A stretch of DNA of 64,000 nt, from contig NZ_BCXG01000003.1 of the NCBI RefSeq assembly GCF_001894985.1, forward strand, positions 124,001 through 188,000, read 5' to 3'. Made by a program: the position numbers and the translations under genes. Position 1 is the stretch's first letter; each line of letters opens with the position of its first letter. Below, in pieces: positions 18,400-25,954 of this stretch. A model generated the notes under the pieces. That model saw only the letters and a list, made by a program, of their open reading frames with translations. It was not told the DNA's origin and searched no databases. The stretch comes from Rhodococcus tukisamuensis NBRC 100609. Its GTDB lineage: Bacteria; Actinomycetota; Actinomycetes; Mycobacteriales; Mycobacteriaceae.

Positions 18400-19581
18400 G
18401 TGGTAGCGCCGCAGCCCGACCCTCGTGGGGGCGTCCCCCGCAAGCAAGAGGTGCCCGCGCCCGAACGTTCCGGCGGCCGGTTCCGGTGGCTCAAGTGGGT
18501 GGCCGGCCTGGCACTGGTCGCACTGCTCGTCGGCGAGGGCGTGTACCTGTGGCCGCGTCTGAACGAGTCCTGGAAGGCGCTCTCCGAGATCCACTGGGGC
18601 TGGCTGGCCGCGTGTGTCCTCGCCCAGGCCGTCTCGCTGAGCGGCTACGGCCGGGTGCAGAAGCAGTTGCTCCACGCCGGTGGCGTGCGGGTACGCCAAC
18701 TCGACTCGGTGTCCGTCGTCTACGCGTCCACCGCGATGGCGGTGACCCTGCCCGCCGGCCAGGTCTTCTCCACGGCCTTCACCTACCGGGAGACCCGGCG
18801 CTGGGGTGCGAGCCCTGTGGTCGCGTCGTGGCAACTGGCGATCTCCGGCGTGATCGCGGCGGCCGGCCTGGCACTGCTCGGCGTCGGCGGCGCCATGCTG
18901 GTCGGAGGATCGGTCAGCCCGTTCACCCTCGCCTTCTCGGTGGCGGGGCTGATCGCGTTGATCTACGCGGTCCGCTACGTCAGCGCGCACCCGAACTCCA
19001 TCGAGGCCGCGGCCCGCTGGGTGCTGGTTCGCGTCAATGCGATGCGCCACAAGCCGTCCGAAACCGGGATGCACGCGGTCCGGGAGACGCTCGACCAGCT
19101 CGAGTCGGTGCGACTCGGCCGCAAGGACGGGGCACTGGCGCTCTGCTGGTCGGCCGTGCACCGCCTCGGCGACGTCGCGTGCCTGGCCTTCGCCTGCTAC
19201 GCGATCGGCGCGGACCCGCTCCCGGCGGGACTGCTGATCGCGTTCGCCGCGGGCAAGGCGGTGGCCACCATCCCCCTGGCACCGGGCGGGCTGGTGTTCG
19301 TCGACGCCACCCTGATCGCGACGCTGACCACCGCGGCGAGCATCAGCGCCTCGCAGGCCGTCGCCGCCGCATTCGTGTACCGGGGCGTGAGCTTCATCCT
19401 GGTGGCGCTGGTCGGCTGGATCGTCTTCCTGGTCCTGTTCCGGGTGCACCAGCACGAGGACCTGCACTTCGACGTCGAACTCGAGCGCAACGAGCAGAAG
19501 GCGATGCACGAACGTGACCGCATCGCCGACCCGCTCAACCCGCTGACCGACCCGGCCCCCAAGCGCGCCGACCCCGCCTGA
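18400..19581 (+). CDS. YbhN/LPG-synthase-type flippase-like membrane protein
   Basis: A 393-residue polytopic membrane protein of the lysylphosphatidylglycerol synthetase transmembrane (YbhN/UPF0104) family. Visible segments: a Pro/basic cytoplasmic N-terminus, a first helix WVAGLALVALLVGEGVYLW, then STAMAVTLPAGQVFSTAFTYRE, the conserved helical hairpin of the family, and late helices with PLAPGGLVFVDATL. No aminoacyl-transferase domain is fused. The GTG start at 18400 follows TAGTCT by 6 nt (leaderless pattern). It is where Rv0204c would be in M. tuberculosis. Substrate unknown; envelope lipid handling is a guess from family and position. Confidence 0.82.
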   Translation: MVAPQPDPRGGVPRKQEVPAPERSGGRFRWLKWVAGLALVALLVGEGVYLWPRLNESWKALSEIHWGWLAACVLAQAVSLSGYGRVQKQLLHAGGVRVRQLDSVSVVYASTAMAVTLPAGQVFSTAFTYRETRRWGASPVVASWQLAISGVIAAAGLALLGVGGAMLVGGSVSPFTLAFSVAGLIALIYAVRYVSAHPNSIEAAARWVLVRVNAMRHKPSETGMHAVRETLDQLESVRLGRKDGALALCWSAVHRLGDVACLAFACYAIGADPLPAGLLIAFAAGKAVATIPLAPGGLVFVDATLIATLTTAASISASQAVAAAFVYRGVSFILVALVGWIVFLVLFRVHQHEDLHFDVELERNEQKAMHERDRIADPLNPLTDPAPKRADPA

Positions 19582-19597
19582 CGCCCGCACCCGGCTT

Positions 19598-19652
19598 GCT
19601 CCCCAATGTCACATTGGGTGCCCCAGGGTTCCCCGATGTCACATTGGGGAAC
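19598..19652. repeat. 55-bp double-palindrome repeat, copy 2
   Basis: Two tandem CCCCRATGTCACATTGGG palindromes separated by a CCCAGGG-type spacer, exactly 55 bp. It sits between the convergent YbhN-like and GntR genes and supplies the GntR stop codon (TGA at 19641-19639), so the regulator's last residues come from the repeat. Confidence 0.85.
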
Positions 19653-20358
19653 CGTGAGGCAGCGCCCCTGGCCCCTCGTGCAGCGCGCCGAGCATCGCGT
19701 CGAGGTGCGCCCGGCTGATCCGCACGGCCGCCTCGGCGTCGCCTGCCGCTACCGCCTCCACGAGCAGCTGGTGGTCGTCCGCATCCGGCGCCGGATCGCG
19801 GCGGCGCAGGTCCAGCAGCTCGACCATCTCGATCATCGCCTCCGTGAGCCGCGGCACGAAGGTCTCGAACAGCTCGGTCAGCACCGGGTTGTGGGCGGCG
19901 ACCACCACCGCCCGGTGCACCTCGATGTCGGCCGCCACGAACTCCGCGTCGCCCAGGCCGGATGCCGCGGCCCGCCGGTCGAGGGCACGGCGCATCGACC
20001 GCACGTCCGCGTCGGTGGCGCGCTGGGCGGCGAGCCGCGCCGCCTCCACCTCGAGGGCGTTGCGGACCTCGACGACCGCGGCGATGGTCTCCCCCCGCAG
20101 CACGCTCGTCCAGCCGTCGCCGAGGGGTTCGGTGCGCTCGACGAAGACACCGACGCCCTGACGGGAACGCAGCAGGCCCCGACCGGCGAGCATCCGCAAC
20201 GCCTCCCGGACGGTGGACCTGCCGACGCCCAGTTCTGTCGCGAGGGTGGTCTCCCCCGGCAGCCGCGCCCCGACCTCCCACTCGCCCGCGCCCAGCCGGG
20301 ACAGGAGCAGGTCAGCGGCCTGATCGGCCAGCAGGTTGCGCCGTAGTGGCGACGCCAA
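19639..20358 (-). CDS. GntR-family (FadR subfamily) transcription regulator
   Basis: DNA-binding repressor or activator, 239 residues. The winged helix at about residues 10-75 contains GARLPGETTLATELGVGRSTVREALRMLAGRGLLRSRQGVGVFV, the clear GntR signature; an all-helical FCD effector domain follows, with HRAVVVAAHNPVL and DDHQLLVEAVAAGDAEAAV carrying the metal/ligand-binding His residues. TTG at 20358 is used because GAGGAG lies 6 nt upstream. It is divergent from leuA; the 11-bp palindrome at 20373-20383 fits the FadR-subfamily consensus. The last residues are encoded by repeat copy 2. Confidence 0.9.
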   Translation of the reverse strand: MASPLRRNLLADQAADLLLSRLGAGEWEVGARLPGETTLATELGVGRSTVREALRMLAGRGLLRSRQGVGVFVERTEPLGDGWTSVLRGETIAAVVEVRNALEVEAARLAAQRATDADVRSMRRALDRRAAASGLGDAEFVAADIEVHRAVVVAAHNPVLTELFETFVPRLTEAMIEMVELLDLRRRDPAPDADDHQLLVEAVAAGDAEAAVRISRAHLDAMLGALHEGPGALPHGSPM

Positions 20359-20372
20359 TTTTTCTCCTCAGG

Positions 20373-20383
20373 TTGTCAGACAA
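20373..20383. promoter_or_regulatory. Putative GntR/FadR-type operator
   Basis: TTGTCAGACAA matches the FadR-subfamily half-site pattern TNGTNNNACNA exactly. It lies 15 bp before the regulator start and about 25 bp before the leuA leader, so one bound dimer could control both divergent transcripts. Confidence 0.6.
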
Positions 20384-20395
20384 GTAGATCTCGCA

Positions 20396-20401
20396 TAGCG
20401 T
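20396..20401 (+). promoter_or_regulatory. Putative -10 box of the leuA transcript
   Basis: TAGCGT ends 7 nt before the GTG of the leader peptide, so transcription would begin at or next to the start codon, in the same leaderless layout seen for many genes here. Confidence 0.4.
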
Positions 20402-20408
20402 ACCGCTC

Positions 20409-20453
20409 GTGGCCACTCGGGTTCTCCTCCTCGGCAGCCGCGGCGGGGCCTGA
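20409..20453 (+). CDS. leuA leader peptide (Leu attenuator)
   Basis: A 14-codon open frame, translated as MATRVLLLGSRGGA, with three consecutive Leu CTC codons at 20424-20432. It is upstream of leuA and its end runs into the left arm of a strong hairpin. Ribosome stalling at the Leu codons when leucyl-tRNA is scarce would be expected to prevent the hairpin and allow leuA transcription, as proposed for actinobacterial leuA genes. No Shine-Dalgarno; probably leaderless. The reading is by sequence layout only. Confidence 0.75.
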   Translation: MATRVLLLGSRGGA

Positions 20454-20475
20454 CCGGACCGGCTCCCCGCCGCGG
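20438..20475 (+). terminator. leuA attenuator hairpin
   Basis: CCGCGGCGGGG (20438-20448) pairs perfectly with 20465-20475, giving an 11-bp GC stem with a 16-nt loop that contains the leader peptide stop. It lies 48 nt before leuA. No T-tract follows, so termination may be Rho-assisted or the stem may hide the leuA ribosome site. Confidence 0.65.
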
Positions 20476-20522
20476 GGTTCCGCCGTGCCGGTCGACCGAC
20501 CGCCCACATCAGGAGCTTCCCC

Positions 20523-22229
20523 GTGAACTGGAACCGCCAGACCCCGTCGACCATGCCCTCGCACCGGTACCGTCCGTACACCGAGCGGGTGCCGGTGCCG
20601 CTGACCGAGCGCACCTGGCCGTCGAACCGCACCGCCACCGCACCGCTGTGGGTGCCGGTGGACCTGCGCGACGGCAACCAGGCGCTCGCCGAACCGATGG
20701 ACCCGGCCCGCAAACGCAAGCTCTTCGAGCAGCTGGTTGCCATGGGCTACAAGGAGATCGAGGTTGGCTACCCGTCGGCCAGCCAGACCGACTTCGACTT
20801 CGTGCGCGAATTGGTCAGCGCGGACCTCGTTCCGGACGACGTCACGGTCGTGGTGTTCACCGCCGCCCGCACCGACCTGATCGAGCGCACCTACGAGTCG
20901 GTACGCGGGCTGCCGAACGTGGTGGTGCACATGTACACCGCGACCGCCCCGACCTGGCGTCAGGTGGTCCTCGGCCACGACCGGGACCGGTTGCACCGCT
21001 TGATCTTCGACGCCGCCGAAGATGTCGCCCGCGGCGGCGACCACCAACCCGGCATCCGCTACGAGTTCTCCCCCGAGGTGTTCAACCTGACCGAACCGGA
21101 CTTCGTGTTGCAGGTGTGCGACAGCCTCACCGAGCTGTGGGACGCCAGCGAGGACCGGCCCGTGATCCACAACCTGCCTGCGACGGTGGAGGTTTCGACG
21201 CCAAACGTCTACGCCGACCAGATCGAGTACATGCACCGGAACCTTGCCCGACGCGAGTCGGTGATCCTGTCCGTGCACCCGCACAACGACCGCGGCACCG
21301 GCGTCGCGTGTGCGGAACTGGCGGTGCTGGCCGGCGCGCAGCGAGTGGAGGGCTGCCTGTTCGGCAACGGCGAGCGAACCGGCAACGTGGACCTGGTGAC
21401 GCTCGCGCTGAACCTGCACTCACAGGGCGTGGACCCGATGATCGACTTCTCGGACATCGACGAGGTGCGCCGAACTGTGGAGTACTGCAACAGGATCGTC
21501 GTGCACGAGCGACACCCGTACGGCGGCGACCTGGTCTACACCGCCTTCTCCGGGACCCATCAGGACGCCATCAAGAAGGGGTTCGCCCATCACCACACGA
21601 GGGCCGCGGCGACCGGCATCGAGCCGGGGCAGGCGCCCTGGGACGTGCCGTACCTGCCCATCGACCCGCGCGATGTCGGCCGCGACTACGAGGCGGTGAT
21701 CCGCGTCAACAGCCAGTCCGGCAAGGGCGGTATCGCATACCTGCTCCAGGCGGGGTACGGGCTCGACCTGCCGCGACCGTTGCAGATCGACTTCGCGAAG
21801 CGAGTGCAGCAGGCAACCGACGGCAGCGGCGTGGAAGTCACCGCGGTGCAGCTGTGGGAATTGCTGCACGCGGAGTACGGCTTCGACGGCGCGCTCGACC
21901 GGTGGTCGGTCGAGCACCAGGACGACGGCGACCACCTGCGGGTACATGCCGAGTTCGACGGGACGACGATGACCGGTGCGGCGTCGGGCAGTGGACCGGT
22001 GGACGCACTCGCACGGATCCTGTCCGATCACGGCCGCCCCGTCGAGGTGCTCTCGCTCGTGCAGCAGTCCGTGGGCGCAGGCAGTGACAGCCGGGCGGTG
22101 ACGTACGCGCGGTGCAGCAGCGGCGGGACGGCGCGTTGGGGCATCGGGCTCGACCAGTCTGTGACGGCCTCCGCATTGCGCGCCGTGCTGGCCGCCGCCA
22201 CCCGGACGGAGGCTACTCAGCCGGCGTGA
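20523..22229 (+). CDS. leuA: 2-isopropylmalate synthase
   Basis: Condenses acetyl-CoA with 2-oxoisovalerate, the committed step of leucine synthesis. The 568-residue protein is of the long LeuA2-like type. The TIM-barrel part has [21 protein letters not shown] (catalytic Arg/metal Asp), HPHNDRGTG (metal-binding His) and [17 protein letters not shown]; the C-terminal regulatory domain from about residue 430 is expected to bind leucine for feedback inhibition. GTG at 20523 has AGGAG upstream. Expression is likely set by the leader peptide, and perhaps by the divergent GntR regulator. Confidence 0.95.
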   Translation: MNWNRQTPSTMPSHRYRPYTERVPVPLTERTWPSNRTATAPLWVPVDLRDGNQALAEPMDPARKRKLFEQLVAMGYKEIEVGYPSASQTDFDFVRELVSADLVPDDVTVVVFTAARTDLIERTYESVRGLPNVVVHMYTATAPTWRQVVLGHDRDRLHRLIFDAAEDVARGGDHQPGIRYEFSPEVFNLTEPDFVLQVCDSLTELWDASEDRPVIHNLPATVEVSTPNVYADQIEYMHRNLARRESVILSVHPHNDRGTGVACAELAVLAGAQRVEGCLFGNGERTGNVDLVTLALNLHSQGVDPMIDFSDIDEVRRTVEYCNRIVVHERHPYGGDLVYTAFSGTHQDAIKKGFAHHHTRAAATGIEPGQAPWDVPYLPIDPRDVGRDYEAVIRVNSQSGKGGIAYLLQAGYGLDLPRPLQIDFAKRVQQATDGSGVEVTAVQLWELLHAEYGFDGALDRWSVEHQDDGDHLRVHAEFDGTTMTGAASGSGPVDALARILSDHGRPVEVLSLVQQSVGAGSDSRAVTYARCSSGGTARWGIGLDQSVTASALRAVLAAATRTEATQPA

Positions 22230-22235
22230 CGATAC

Positions 22236-22282
22236 GGTGCCGGTCGAAACACCCTTCACCCAAGCGTGTTTCGGCCGGCACC
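22236..22282. terminator. Bidirectional hairpin terminator after leuA
   Basis: Arms 22236-22252 and 22266-22282 are complementary over 17 bp with one G:T pair and a 13-nt loop. It lies between the convergent leuA and the secreted-protein gene. Confidence 0.85.
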
Positions 22283-22296
22283 ACGTGGAGTTGCGG

Positions 22297-22905
22297 TCAG
22301 CTGAGGCTGGAGGACAGCATGCTGCTGCCGGCGCCGCTGGTCAGCAGGTCTGCGATGACGGTGCTGCCGCCGTCCATCTCGAGGGTGGTGCTGCCCAGGT
22401 CCAGTGCCTGACCCAGGCTGCCGATGCCGCCCGGCGAGAACACGACCTGGTAGCTGTAGGACAGCACCGCATCCTGTTCGGCACCGTCGACGCACGCGCC
22501 GACCACGGCGTACGCACCGGGCGTGATCGGCTTGAGCAGACCCGTGTTGCCCTCGCCTCCGGTGGTGCTCTCCACCGTGGGCGACTCGTCGGTAGTCGGA
22601 TTTCCGACGTAGTAGACCTTGCTGATGAGTTCGCCGAAGCCGGGCCACTGATCCATCGGTGTCGCGGCGAGAGGCAGTGCATCGTTCGCGGCGAGGACGA
22701 TGGGCACGCACATGACGCCCTGGCCGGTACTCGTCTGCGTGAGCTTCATGTCGATGACATCACCGTCAGCGCTGGCCGAGATCTTCGGGTTCGGCACCTC
22801 GGCGGCAGGGGCCGCGGACGCGATGCCCGGCAGGGCGAGGGCCAGGGCACCGGCGAGTGCCACTGCGGCGCCGGCACAACGGGTAGTGGTCGTCTTCTTT
22901 GACAA
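22297..22905 (-). CDS. Secreted protein, paralogue of 890-1405
   Basis: A 202-residue exported protein of unknown function. Signal peptide: MSKKTTTTRC, hydrophobic core, cleavage likely after GIASAA (about residue 30). The mature part has VIDMKLTQTS, two Cys residues, TPGAYAVVGACVDG and VVFSPGGIGSLG, the same order of elements as the protein at 890-1405, followed by a Ser-rich C-terminus. TTG at 22905 is chosen because AAGGAG lies 6 nt upstream; an in-frame ATG further upstream would place that AAGGAG inside the coding sequence. Confidence 0.75.
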   Translation of the reverse strand: MSKKTTTTRCAGAAVALAGALALALPGIASAAPAAEVPNPKISASADGDVIDMKLTQTSTGQGVMCVPIVLAANDALPLAATPMDQWPGFGELISKVYYVGNPTTDESPTVESTTGGEGNTGLLKPITPGAYAVVGACVDGAEQDAVLSYSYQVVFSPGGIGSLGQALDLGSTTLEMDGGSTVIADLLTSGAGSSMLSSSLS

Positions 22906-23197
22906 AGGTTTCTCCTTGGCTTCCATGACGGGGTGCCGATCACGACCCACCACGACCCGAGATCCGTTAGGGCAGAGGTGAATACGTGGCACCCCAAGGG
23001 CGCGGACAAAACAGACAAAGCAGCGAAACAAGGCGAACCTACCACGGGAACTTACCGATCAGTAAGAAATCTATTCGATGAATTCCCGACCGGGGCCAGT
23101 GACGTGGATCACGCCAAGTTGCGGGAAGAAACCCGCCGGTGGCACGGTTGAGACAACCAGTGCTTCAAGATTCAACTACTTACCTTCAGGAGATCAC
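22906..23197. other. Divergent regulatory region before yceI-like gene
   Basis: 292 bp without a supported gene. CTTACCGATCAGTAAG at 23051-23066 is an inverted repeat (TTAC-N6-GTAA) of the sort TetR-family repressors bind. TCTATT just beyond it could be a -10 box. The Crp-like site listed separately also lies here. No regulator gene of that type is in the window. Confidence 0.5.
23099..23112. promoter_or_regulatory. Crp/GlxR-type binding site
   Basis: GTGACGTGGATCAC has the GTGA-N6-TCAC core of Crp/GlxR sites, centred about 93 bp before the YceI start. If real, the gene would respond to cyclic AMP; a cyclase is encoded at 16831-18345. Confidence 0.45.
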
Positions 23198-23749
23198 ATG
23201 ACCACCGCCATCGCCCTGCCCACCCTCACCCCCGGCACCTGGGCCATCGATGCCAGCCACTCCACCGTCGGCTTCTCCGTGCGCCACCTGATGGTCAGCA
23301 AGGTCCGCGGCCGCTTCCAGGACTTCTCCGGCGCCATCACCGTCGCCGAGGACGGCACCCCCTCCGTCGAGGCGCAGATCCAGGTCGCGTCCATCACCAC
23401 CGACAACGAGCAGCGCGACGGCCACCTCAAGACCGCCGACTTCTTCGACGCCGAGCAGTTCCCCACCGCGACCTTCAAGTCCACCTCGGTCACGGCCAAG
23501 GGCGAGGACTTCGTCGTCACCGGCGACTTCACCCTGCGCGGCGTGACCCGCCCCGTGGACCTCAAGCTCGAGTTCAACGGCGTCAACCCCGGCATGGGCC
23601 ACGGCCCGGTCGCCGGCTTCGAGGCCAGCACCGTGATCAACCGCAAGGACTTCGGCATCAGCATCGAGATGCCCCTCGAGGGCGGCGGCGCCGTGGTCGG
23701 CGACAAGATCACCCTCACCCTCGAGATCGAGGCCGGCCTCCAGGCCTGA
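23198..23749 (+). CDS. YceI-family lipocalin-like protein
   Basis: A 183-residue YceI-domain protein. The family forms an extended beta-barrel that binds isoprenoid or amphiphilic ligands; the true ligand here is unknown. Visible markers: GTWAIDASHSTVGFSVRHLMVSKVRGRF at the N-terminus, DGHLKTADFFDAEQFPTATF in the middle and NRKDFGI near the end. There is no signal peptide, so it is predicted to be cytoplasmic. ATG at 23198 has AGGAG 7 nt upstream. It stands alone between a possible TetR/Crp control region and a strong terminator. Confidence 0.92.
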   Translation: MTTAIALPTLTPGTWAIDASHSTVGFSVRHLMVSKVRGRFQDFSGAITVAEDGTPSVEAQIQVASITTDNEQRDGHLKTADFFDAEQFPTATFKSTSVTAKGEDFVVTGDFTLRGVTRPVDLKLEFNGVNPGMGHGPVAGFEASTVINRKDFGISIEMPLEGGGAVVGDKITLTLEIEAGLQA

Positions 23750-23760
23750 TCCCCACACGC

Positions 23761-23815
23761 AGAACGACGCCCTCCGCCGCGCCCCATCTCCTGGGGTCGC
23801 GGTGGAGGGCGTTCT
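23761..23815. terminator. Bidirectional hairpin terminator after yceI-like gene
   Basis: AGAACG-CGCCCTCC-CCGCG-CCCCA (23761-23786) folds onto 23792-23815 with only two or three mismatches and a short loop. It serves the convergent YceI and FAD-dehydrogenase genes. Confidence 0.8.
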
Positions 23816-23822
23816 CGCGTCT

Positions 23823-25367
23823 CTAGCTGCCTGCAGCCATGTCGAGCACCGCGAGATGGCTGAACAGCATGCTGGTACCGATCGGGTTACCGCCGCCGGG
23901 ATACACGGTGCCGCTCGGCGCGGCCATCGTGTTGCCCGCCGCGTACAGACCCGGGATCGGGTCGCCCGACTTGTCGAGCACCCGCGCCGCAGTGTCCGTG
24001 CGCAGCCCGCCCTTGGTGCCGAGATCGGAGATGCCGAACGCGGCCGCATGGAACGGCCCCTGGTCGATCGTGACCAGCGGCGGCTCGCCGCCCGAGAACG
24101 CCCGGTCGTACGCCTCGTCGCCACGGCCGAAGTCCTTGTCGATGCCCTCGGCCACGAACTCGTTGAACCGCGCGACGGTGGCGGCCAGGTTCTCTGCGGG
24201 GATGCCGATCTTCTCGGCGAGCTCCTCGAGGGTGTCCGCGGTGTGCCACAGGCCGGCCGCCTGATACTTCTCCGCCTCGACCATGGAGACGTTGGTGGCC
24301 TTGACCGGCGGCACCTCACCCTCCTTGTTGTCGTAGACCATCCAGTACGGCAGCGTGGCCGTGCCGTCCTCGAGCTGCCGGATCACGTCGCGACCGAGGC
24401 GGTCGTACGGCGCGGACTCGTTGACGAACCGCTTGCCGTCCTGGTTGACGAAGATGCCGCCGGTGAACCACAGCGCGAACGCGGAGCGGCCGTCCGGGTG
24501 GGTCATGCCCGGCGACCACCAGGCCTCGCCCATCAGGTCGGTGTCGGCGCCGGCCGCGATGCCGGCCTCGTGCGCCTTGCCGAGGTTGGCCCACGGACCC
24601 ATGGTGTCGCGGGCCTCGCCCGGCACCCCGAACTTCTGCCGCAGCTCGTCGTTGCCCTCGAAGCCGCCGGCCGCGAGCACCACACCCTTACGGGCGCGGA
24701 TCGCGATGCGCTCGCCGTCCCGCTCGACGATGCCGCCGACCACCGTGCCGTCCTCGACCACCAGCTCGACCAGCGTGGTGTTCAGGTGCAGCGCGGCGTT
24801 CGGGTACTTGGCGATCGCCTTGAGGAATCGGGCGATCAGGGCCCGGCCGCCGATGAAGTAGTCGTCGGGCGCGGGCGTGCCGAGCCGGTCGACGTCCAGC
24901 GGCCCGCGCACCACCTCGCGCAGCTCAGGAGCCTCCGCGACCGGCAGCACCGACGGCATGGTGTGCCGCTGGCCGTCCAGGCGGGCCTTGGGTGCCTTGC
25001 CGAAGTAGTCGGGCCACGGCAGCATCTCGAACTCGAGGTTCTCGTCCTGCTCGAGGTACTCGATCAGGGGGGCGCCGCCGCGGACGTAGGCGTCCTGCAG
25101 GTCACGAGGGGTCCGATCGCCGACCACCGAGTGGTAGTACTCGAGCGCGTCGTCGATGGTGTCGTCGGTGCCCGCGCGCGTGAGCACCGGGTTGCACGGG
25201 AACCACACCCCGCCACCGCCCGAGTACGCGGTGGTGCCGCCGAACTTGTCGGTGGCCTCCACCAGGACAACCGACAGCCCCTCGCGGGCCGCGGTGTAGG
25301 CACCGGTGACGCCACCGCCGCCCGAGCCCACCACCAGGACGTCGCACTCCTCGTTCCACTGGGTCAT
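23823..25367 (-). CDS. FAD-dependent dehydrogenase, KstD/fumarate-reductase-like
   Basis: A 514-residue flavoprotein of the FAD_binding_2 family, which includes 3-ketosteroid delta-1-dehydrogenases and fumarate reductases. The dinucleotide fold is CDVLVVGSGGGGVTGAYTAAREGLSVVLVEA near the start, followed by GGTTAYSGGGGVWFP. GVVLAAGGFEGND marks the second FAD segment, and the end reads YAAGNTMAAPSGTVYPGGGNPIGTSMLFSHLA, like the C-terminal FAD/substrate segment of KstD. Steroid activity is possible but not proven; no other steroid genes are nearby. The start chosen is ATG at 25367; GTG 9 nt upstream is an alternative. Confidence 0.85.
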   Translation of the reverse strand: MTQWNEECDVLVVGSGGGGVTGAYTAAREGLSVVLVEATDKFGGTTAYSGGGGVWFPCNPVLTRAGTDDTIDDALEYYHSVVGDRTPRDLQDAYVRGGAPLIEYLEQDENLEFEMLPWPDYFGKAPKARLDGQRHTMPSVLPVAEAPELREVVRGPLDVDRLGTPAPDDYFIGGRALIARFLKAIAKYPNAALHLNTTLVELVVEDGTVVGGIVERDGERIAIRARKGVVLAAGGFEGNDELRQKFGVPGEARDTMGPWANLGKAHEAGIAAGADTDLMGEAWWSPGMTHPDGRSAFALWFTGGIFVNQDGKRFVNESAPYDRLGRDVIRQLEDGTATLPYWMVYDNKEGEVPPVKATNVSMVEAEKYQAAGLWHTADTLEELAEKIGIPAENLAATVARFNEFVAEGIDKDFGRGDEAYDRAFSGGEPPLVTIDQGPFHAAAFGISDLGTKGGLRTDTAARVLDKSGDPIPGLYAAGNTMAAPSGTVYPGGGNPIGTSMLFSHLAVLDMAAGS

Positions 25368-25497
25368 GTTGCTCACAGCCTCCTGCGTCTGAAGTTCCGA
25401 TCGGAAGTATCGCGCCACACGCTAGGTACGGCCGGGGAATTTGCCGACAGGCCGTCCCGCGGAGAGGGACATCCGGTCCGGGCCTACGCTGGTCGTC

Positions 25498-25872
25498 GTG
25501 AAGAAGGTGCTGCCAGTCCTCGCCGTCGACGTCGTGCTCGTGATCGTGTTCTGCGCGATCGGCCGCCGCAGCCACGACGAGGCCGACGTCCTCGCCGGGC
25601 TCGCGTCGACGGCCTGGCCGTTCCTCGGCGGACTCGCGGTCGGGTGGCTCGCGACGTTCGGTCTGTACCGGAACAAGTTCGACCCCCGCCTGGTGGTGCC
25701 GACCGGGGTGCTGGTGTGGCTGTCGACGTTGGTGGTCGGGATGCTGCTGCGCGTCGTCGGTGGCCAGGGCACCGCGTTCAGCTTCGTTCTGGTGGCCGGC
25801 ACCGTGCTCGCGGTGTTCCTGATCGGCTGGCGCGCGATCTACGGCCGGGTGCGCGCCCGCACCTCCCGCTGA
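25498..25872 (+). CDS. DUF3054 membrane protein
   Basis: A 124-residue integral membrane protein with four predicted helices. VLPVLAVDVVLVIVFCAIGRRSHDE and WPFLGGLAVGWL are typical of DUF3054 proteins, which have no known function. GTG at 25498 lies 8 nt after TACGCT (25484-25489) and has no Shine-Dalgarno, fitting a leaderless start. It is divergent from the FAD dehydrogenase and 82 bp before the peptide transporter. Confidence 0.82.
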   Translation: MKKVLPVLAVDVVLVIVFCAIGRRSHDEADVLAGLASTAWPFLGGLAVGWLATFGLYRNKFDPRLVVPTGVLVWLSTLVVGMLLRVVGGQGTAFSFVLVAGTVLAVFLIGWRAIYGRVRARTSR

Positions 25873-25954
25873 CACCGCGCCACTGACACCGCGCCGCTGA
25901 CACGCGCGGCGTTCGCGCCGGGCGTCCGGCGCTCCGGTGTGGGACGCTTTTCGG

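Noticed and set aside
16651-19590. A 979-codon open frame on the minus strand covering the cyclase, the YbhN-like gene and spacers
   Set aside because: It is antisense to two well-supported genes, is rich in Arg/His/Gln/Gly low-complexity sequence and has no motif. GC-biased third codon positions create such frames.
23823-25367. Steroid degradation gene cluster
   Set aside because: The FAD dehydrogenase is KstD-like but no other steroid genes or KstR-type operator were found around it.
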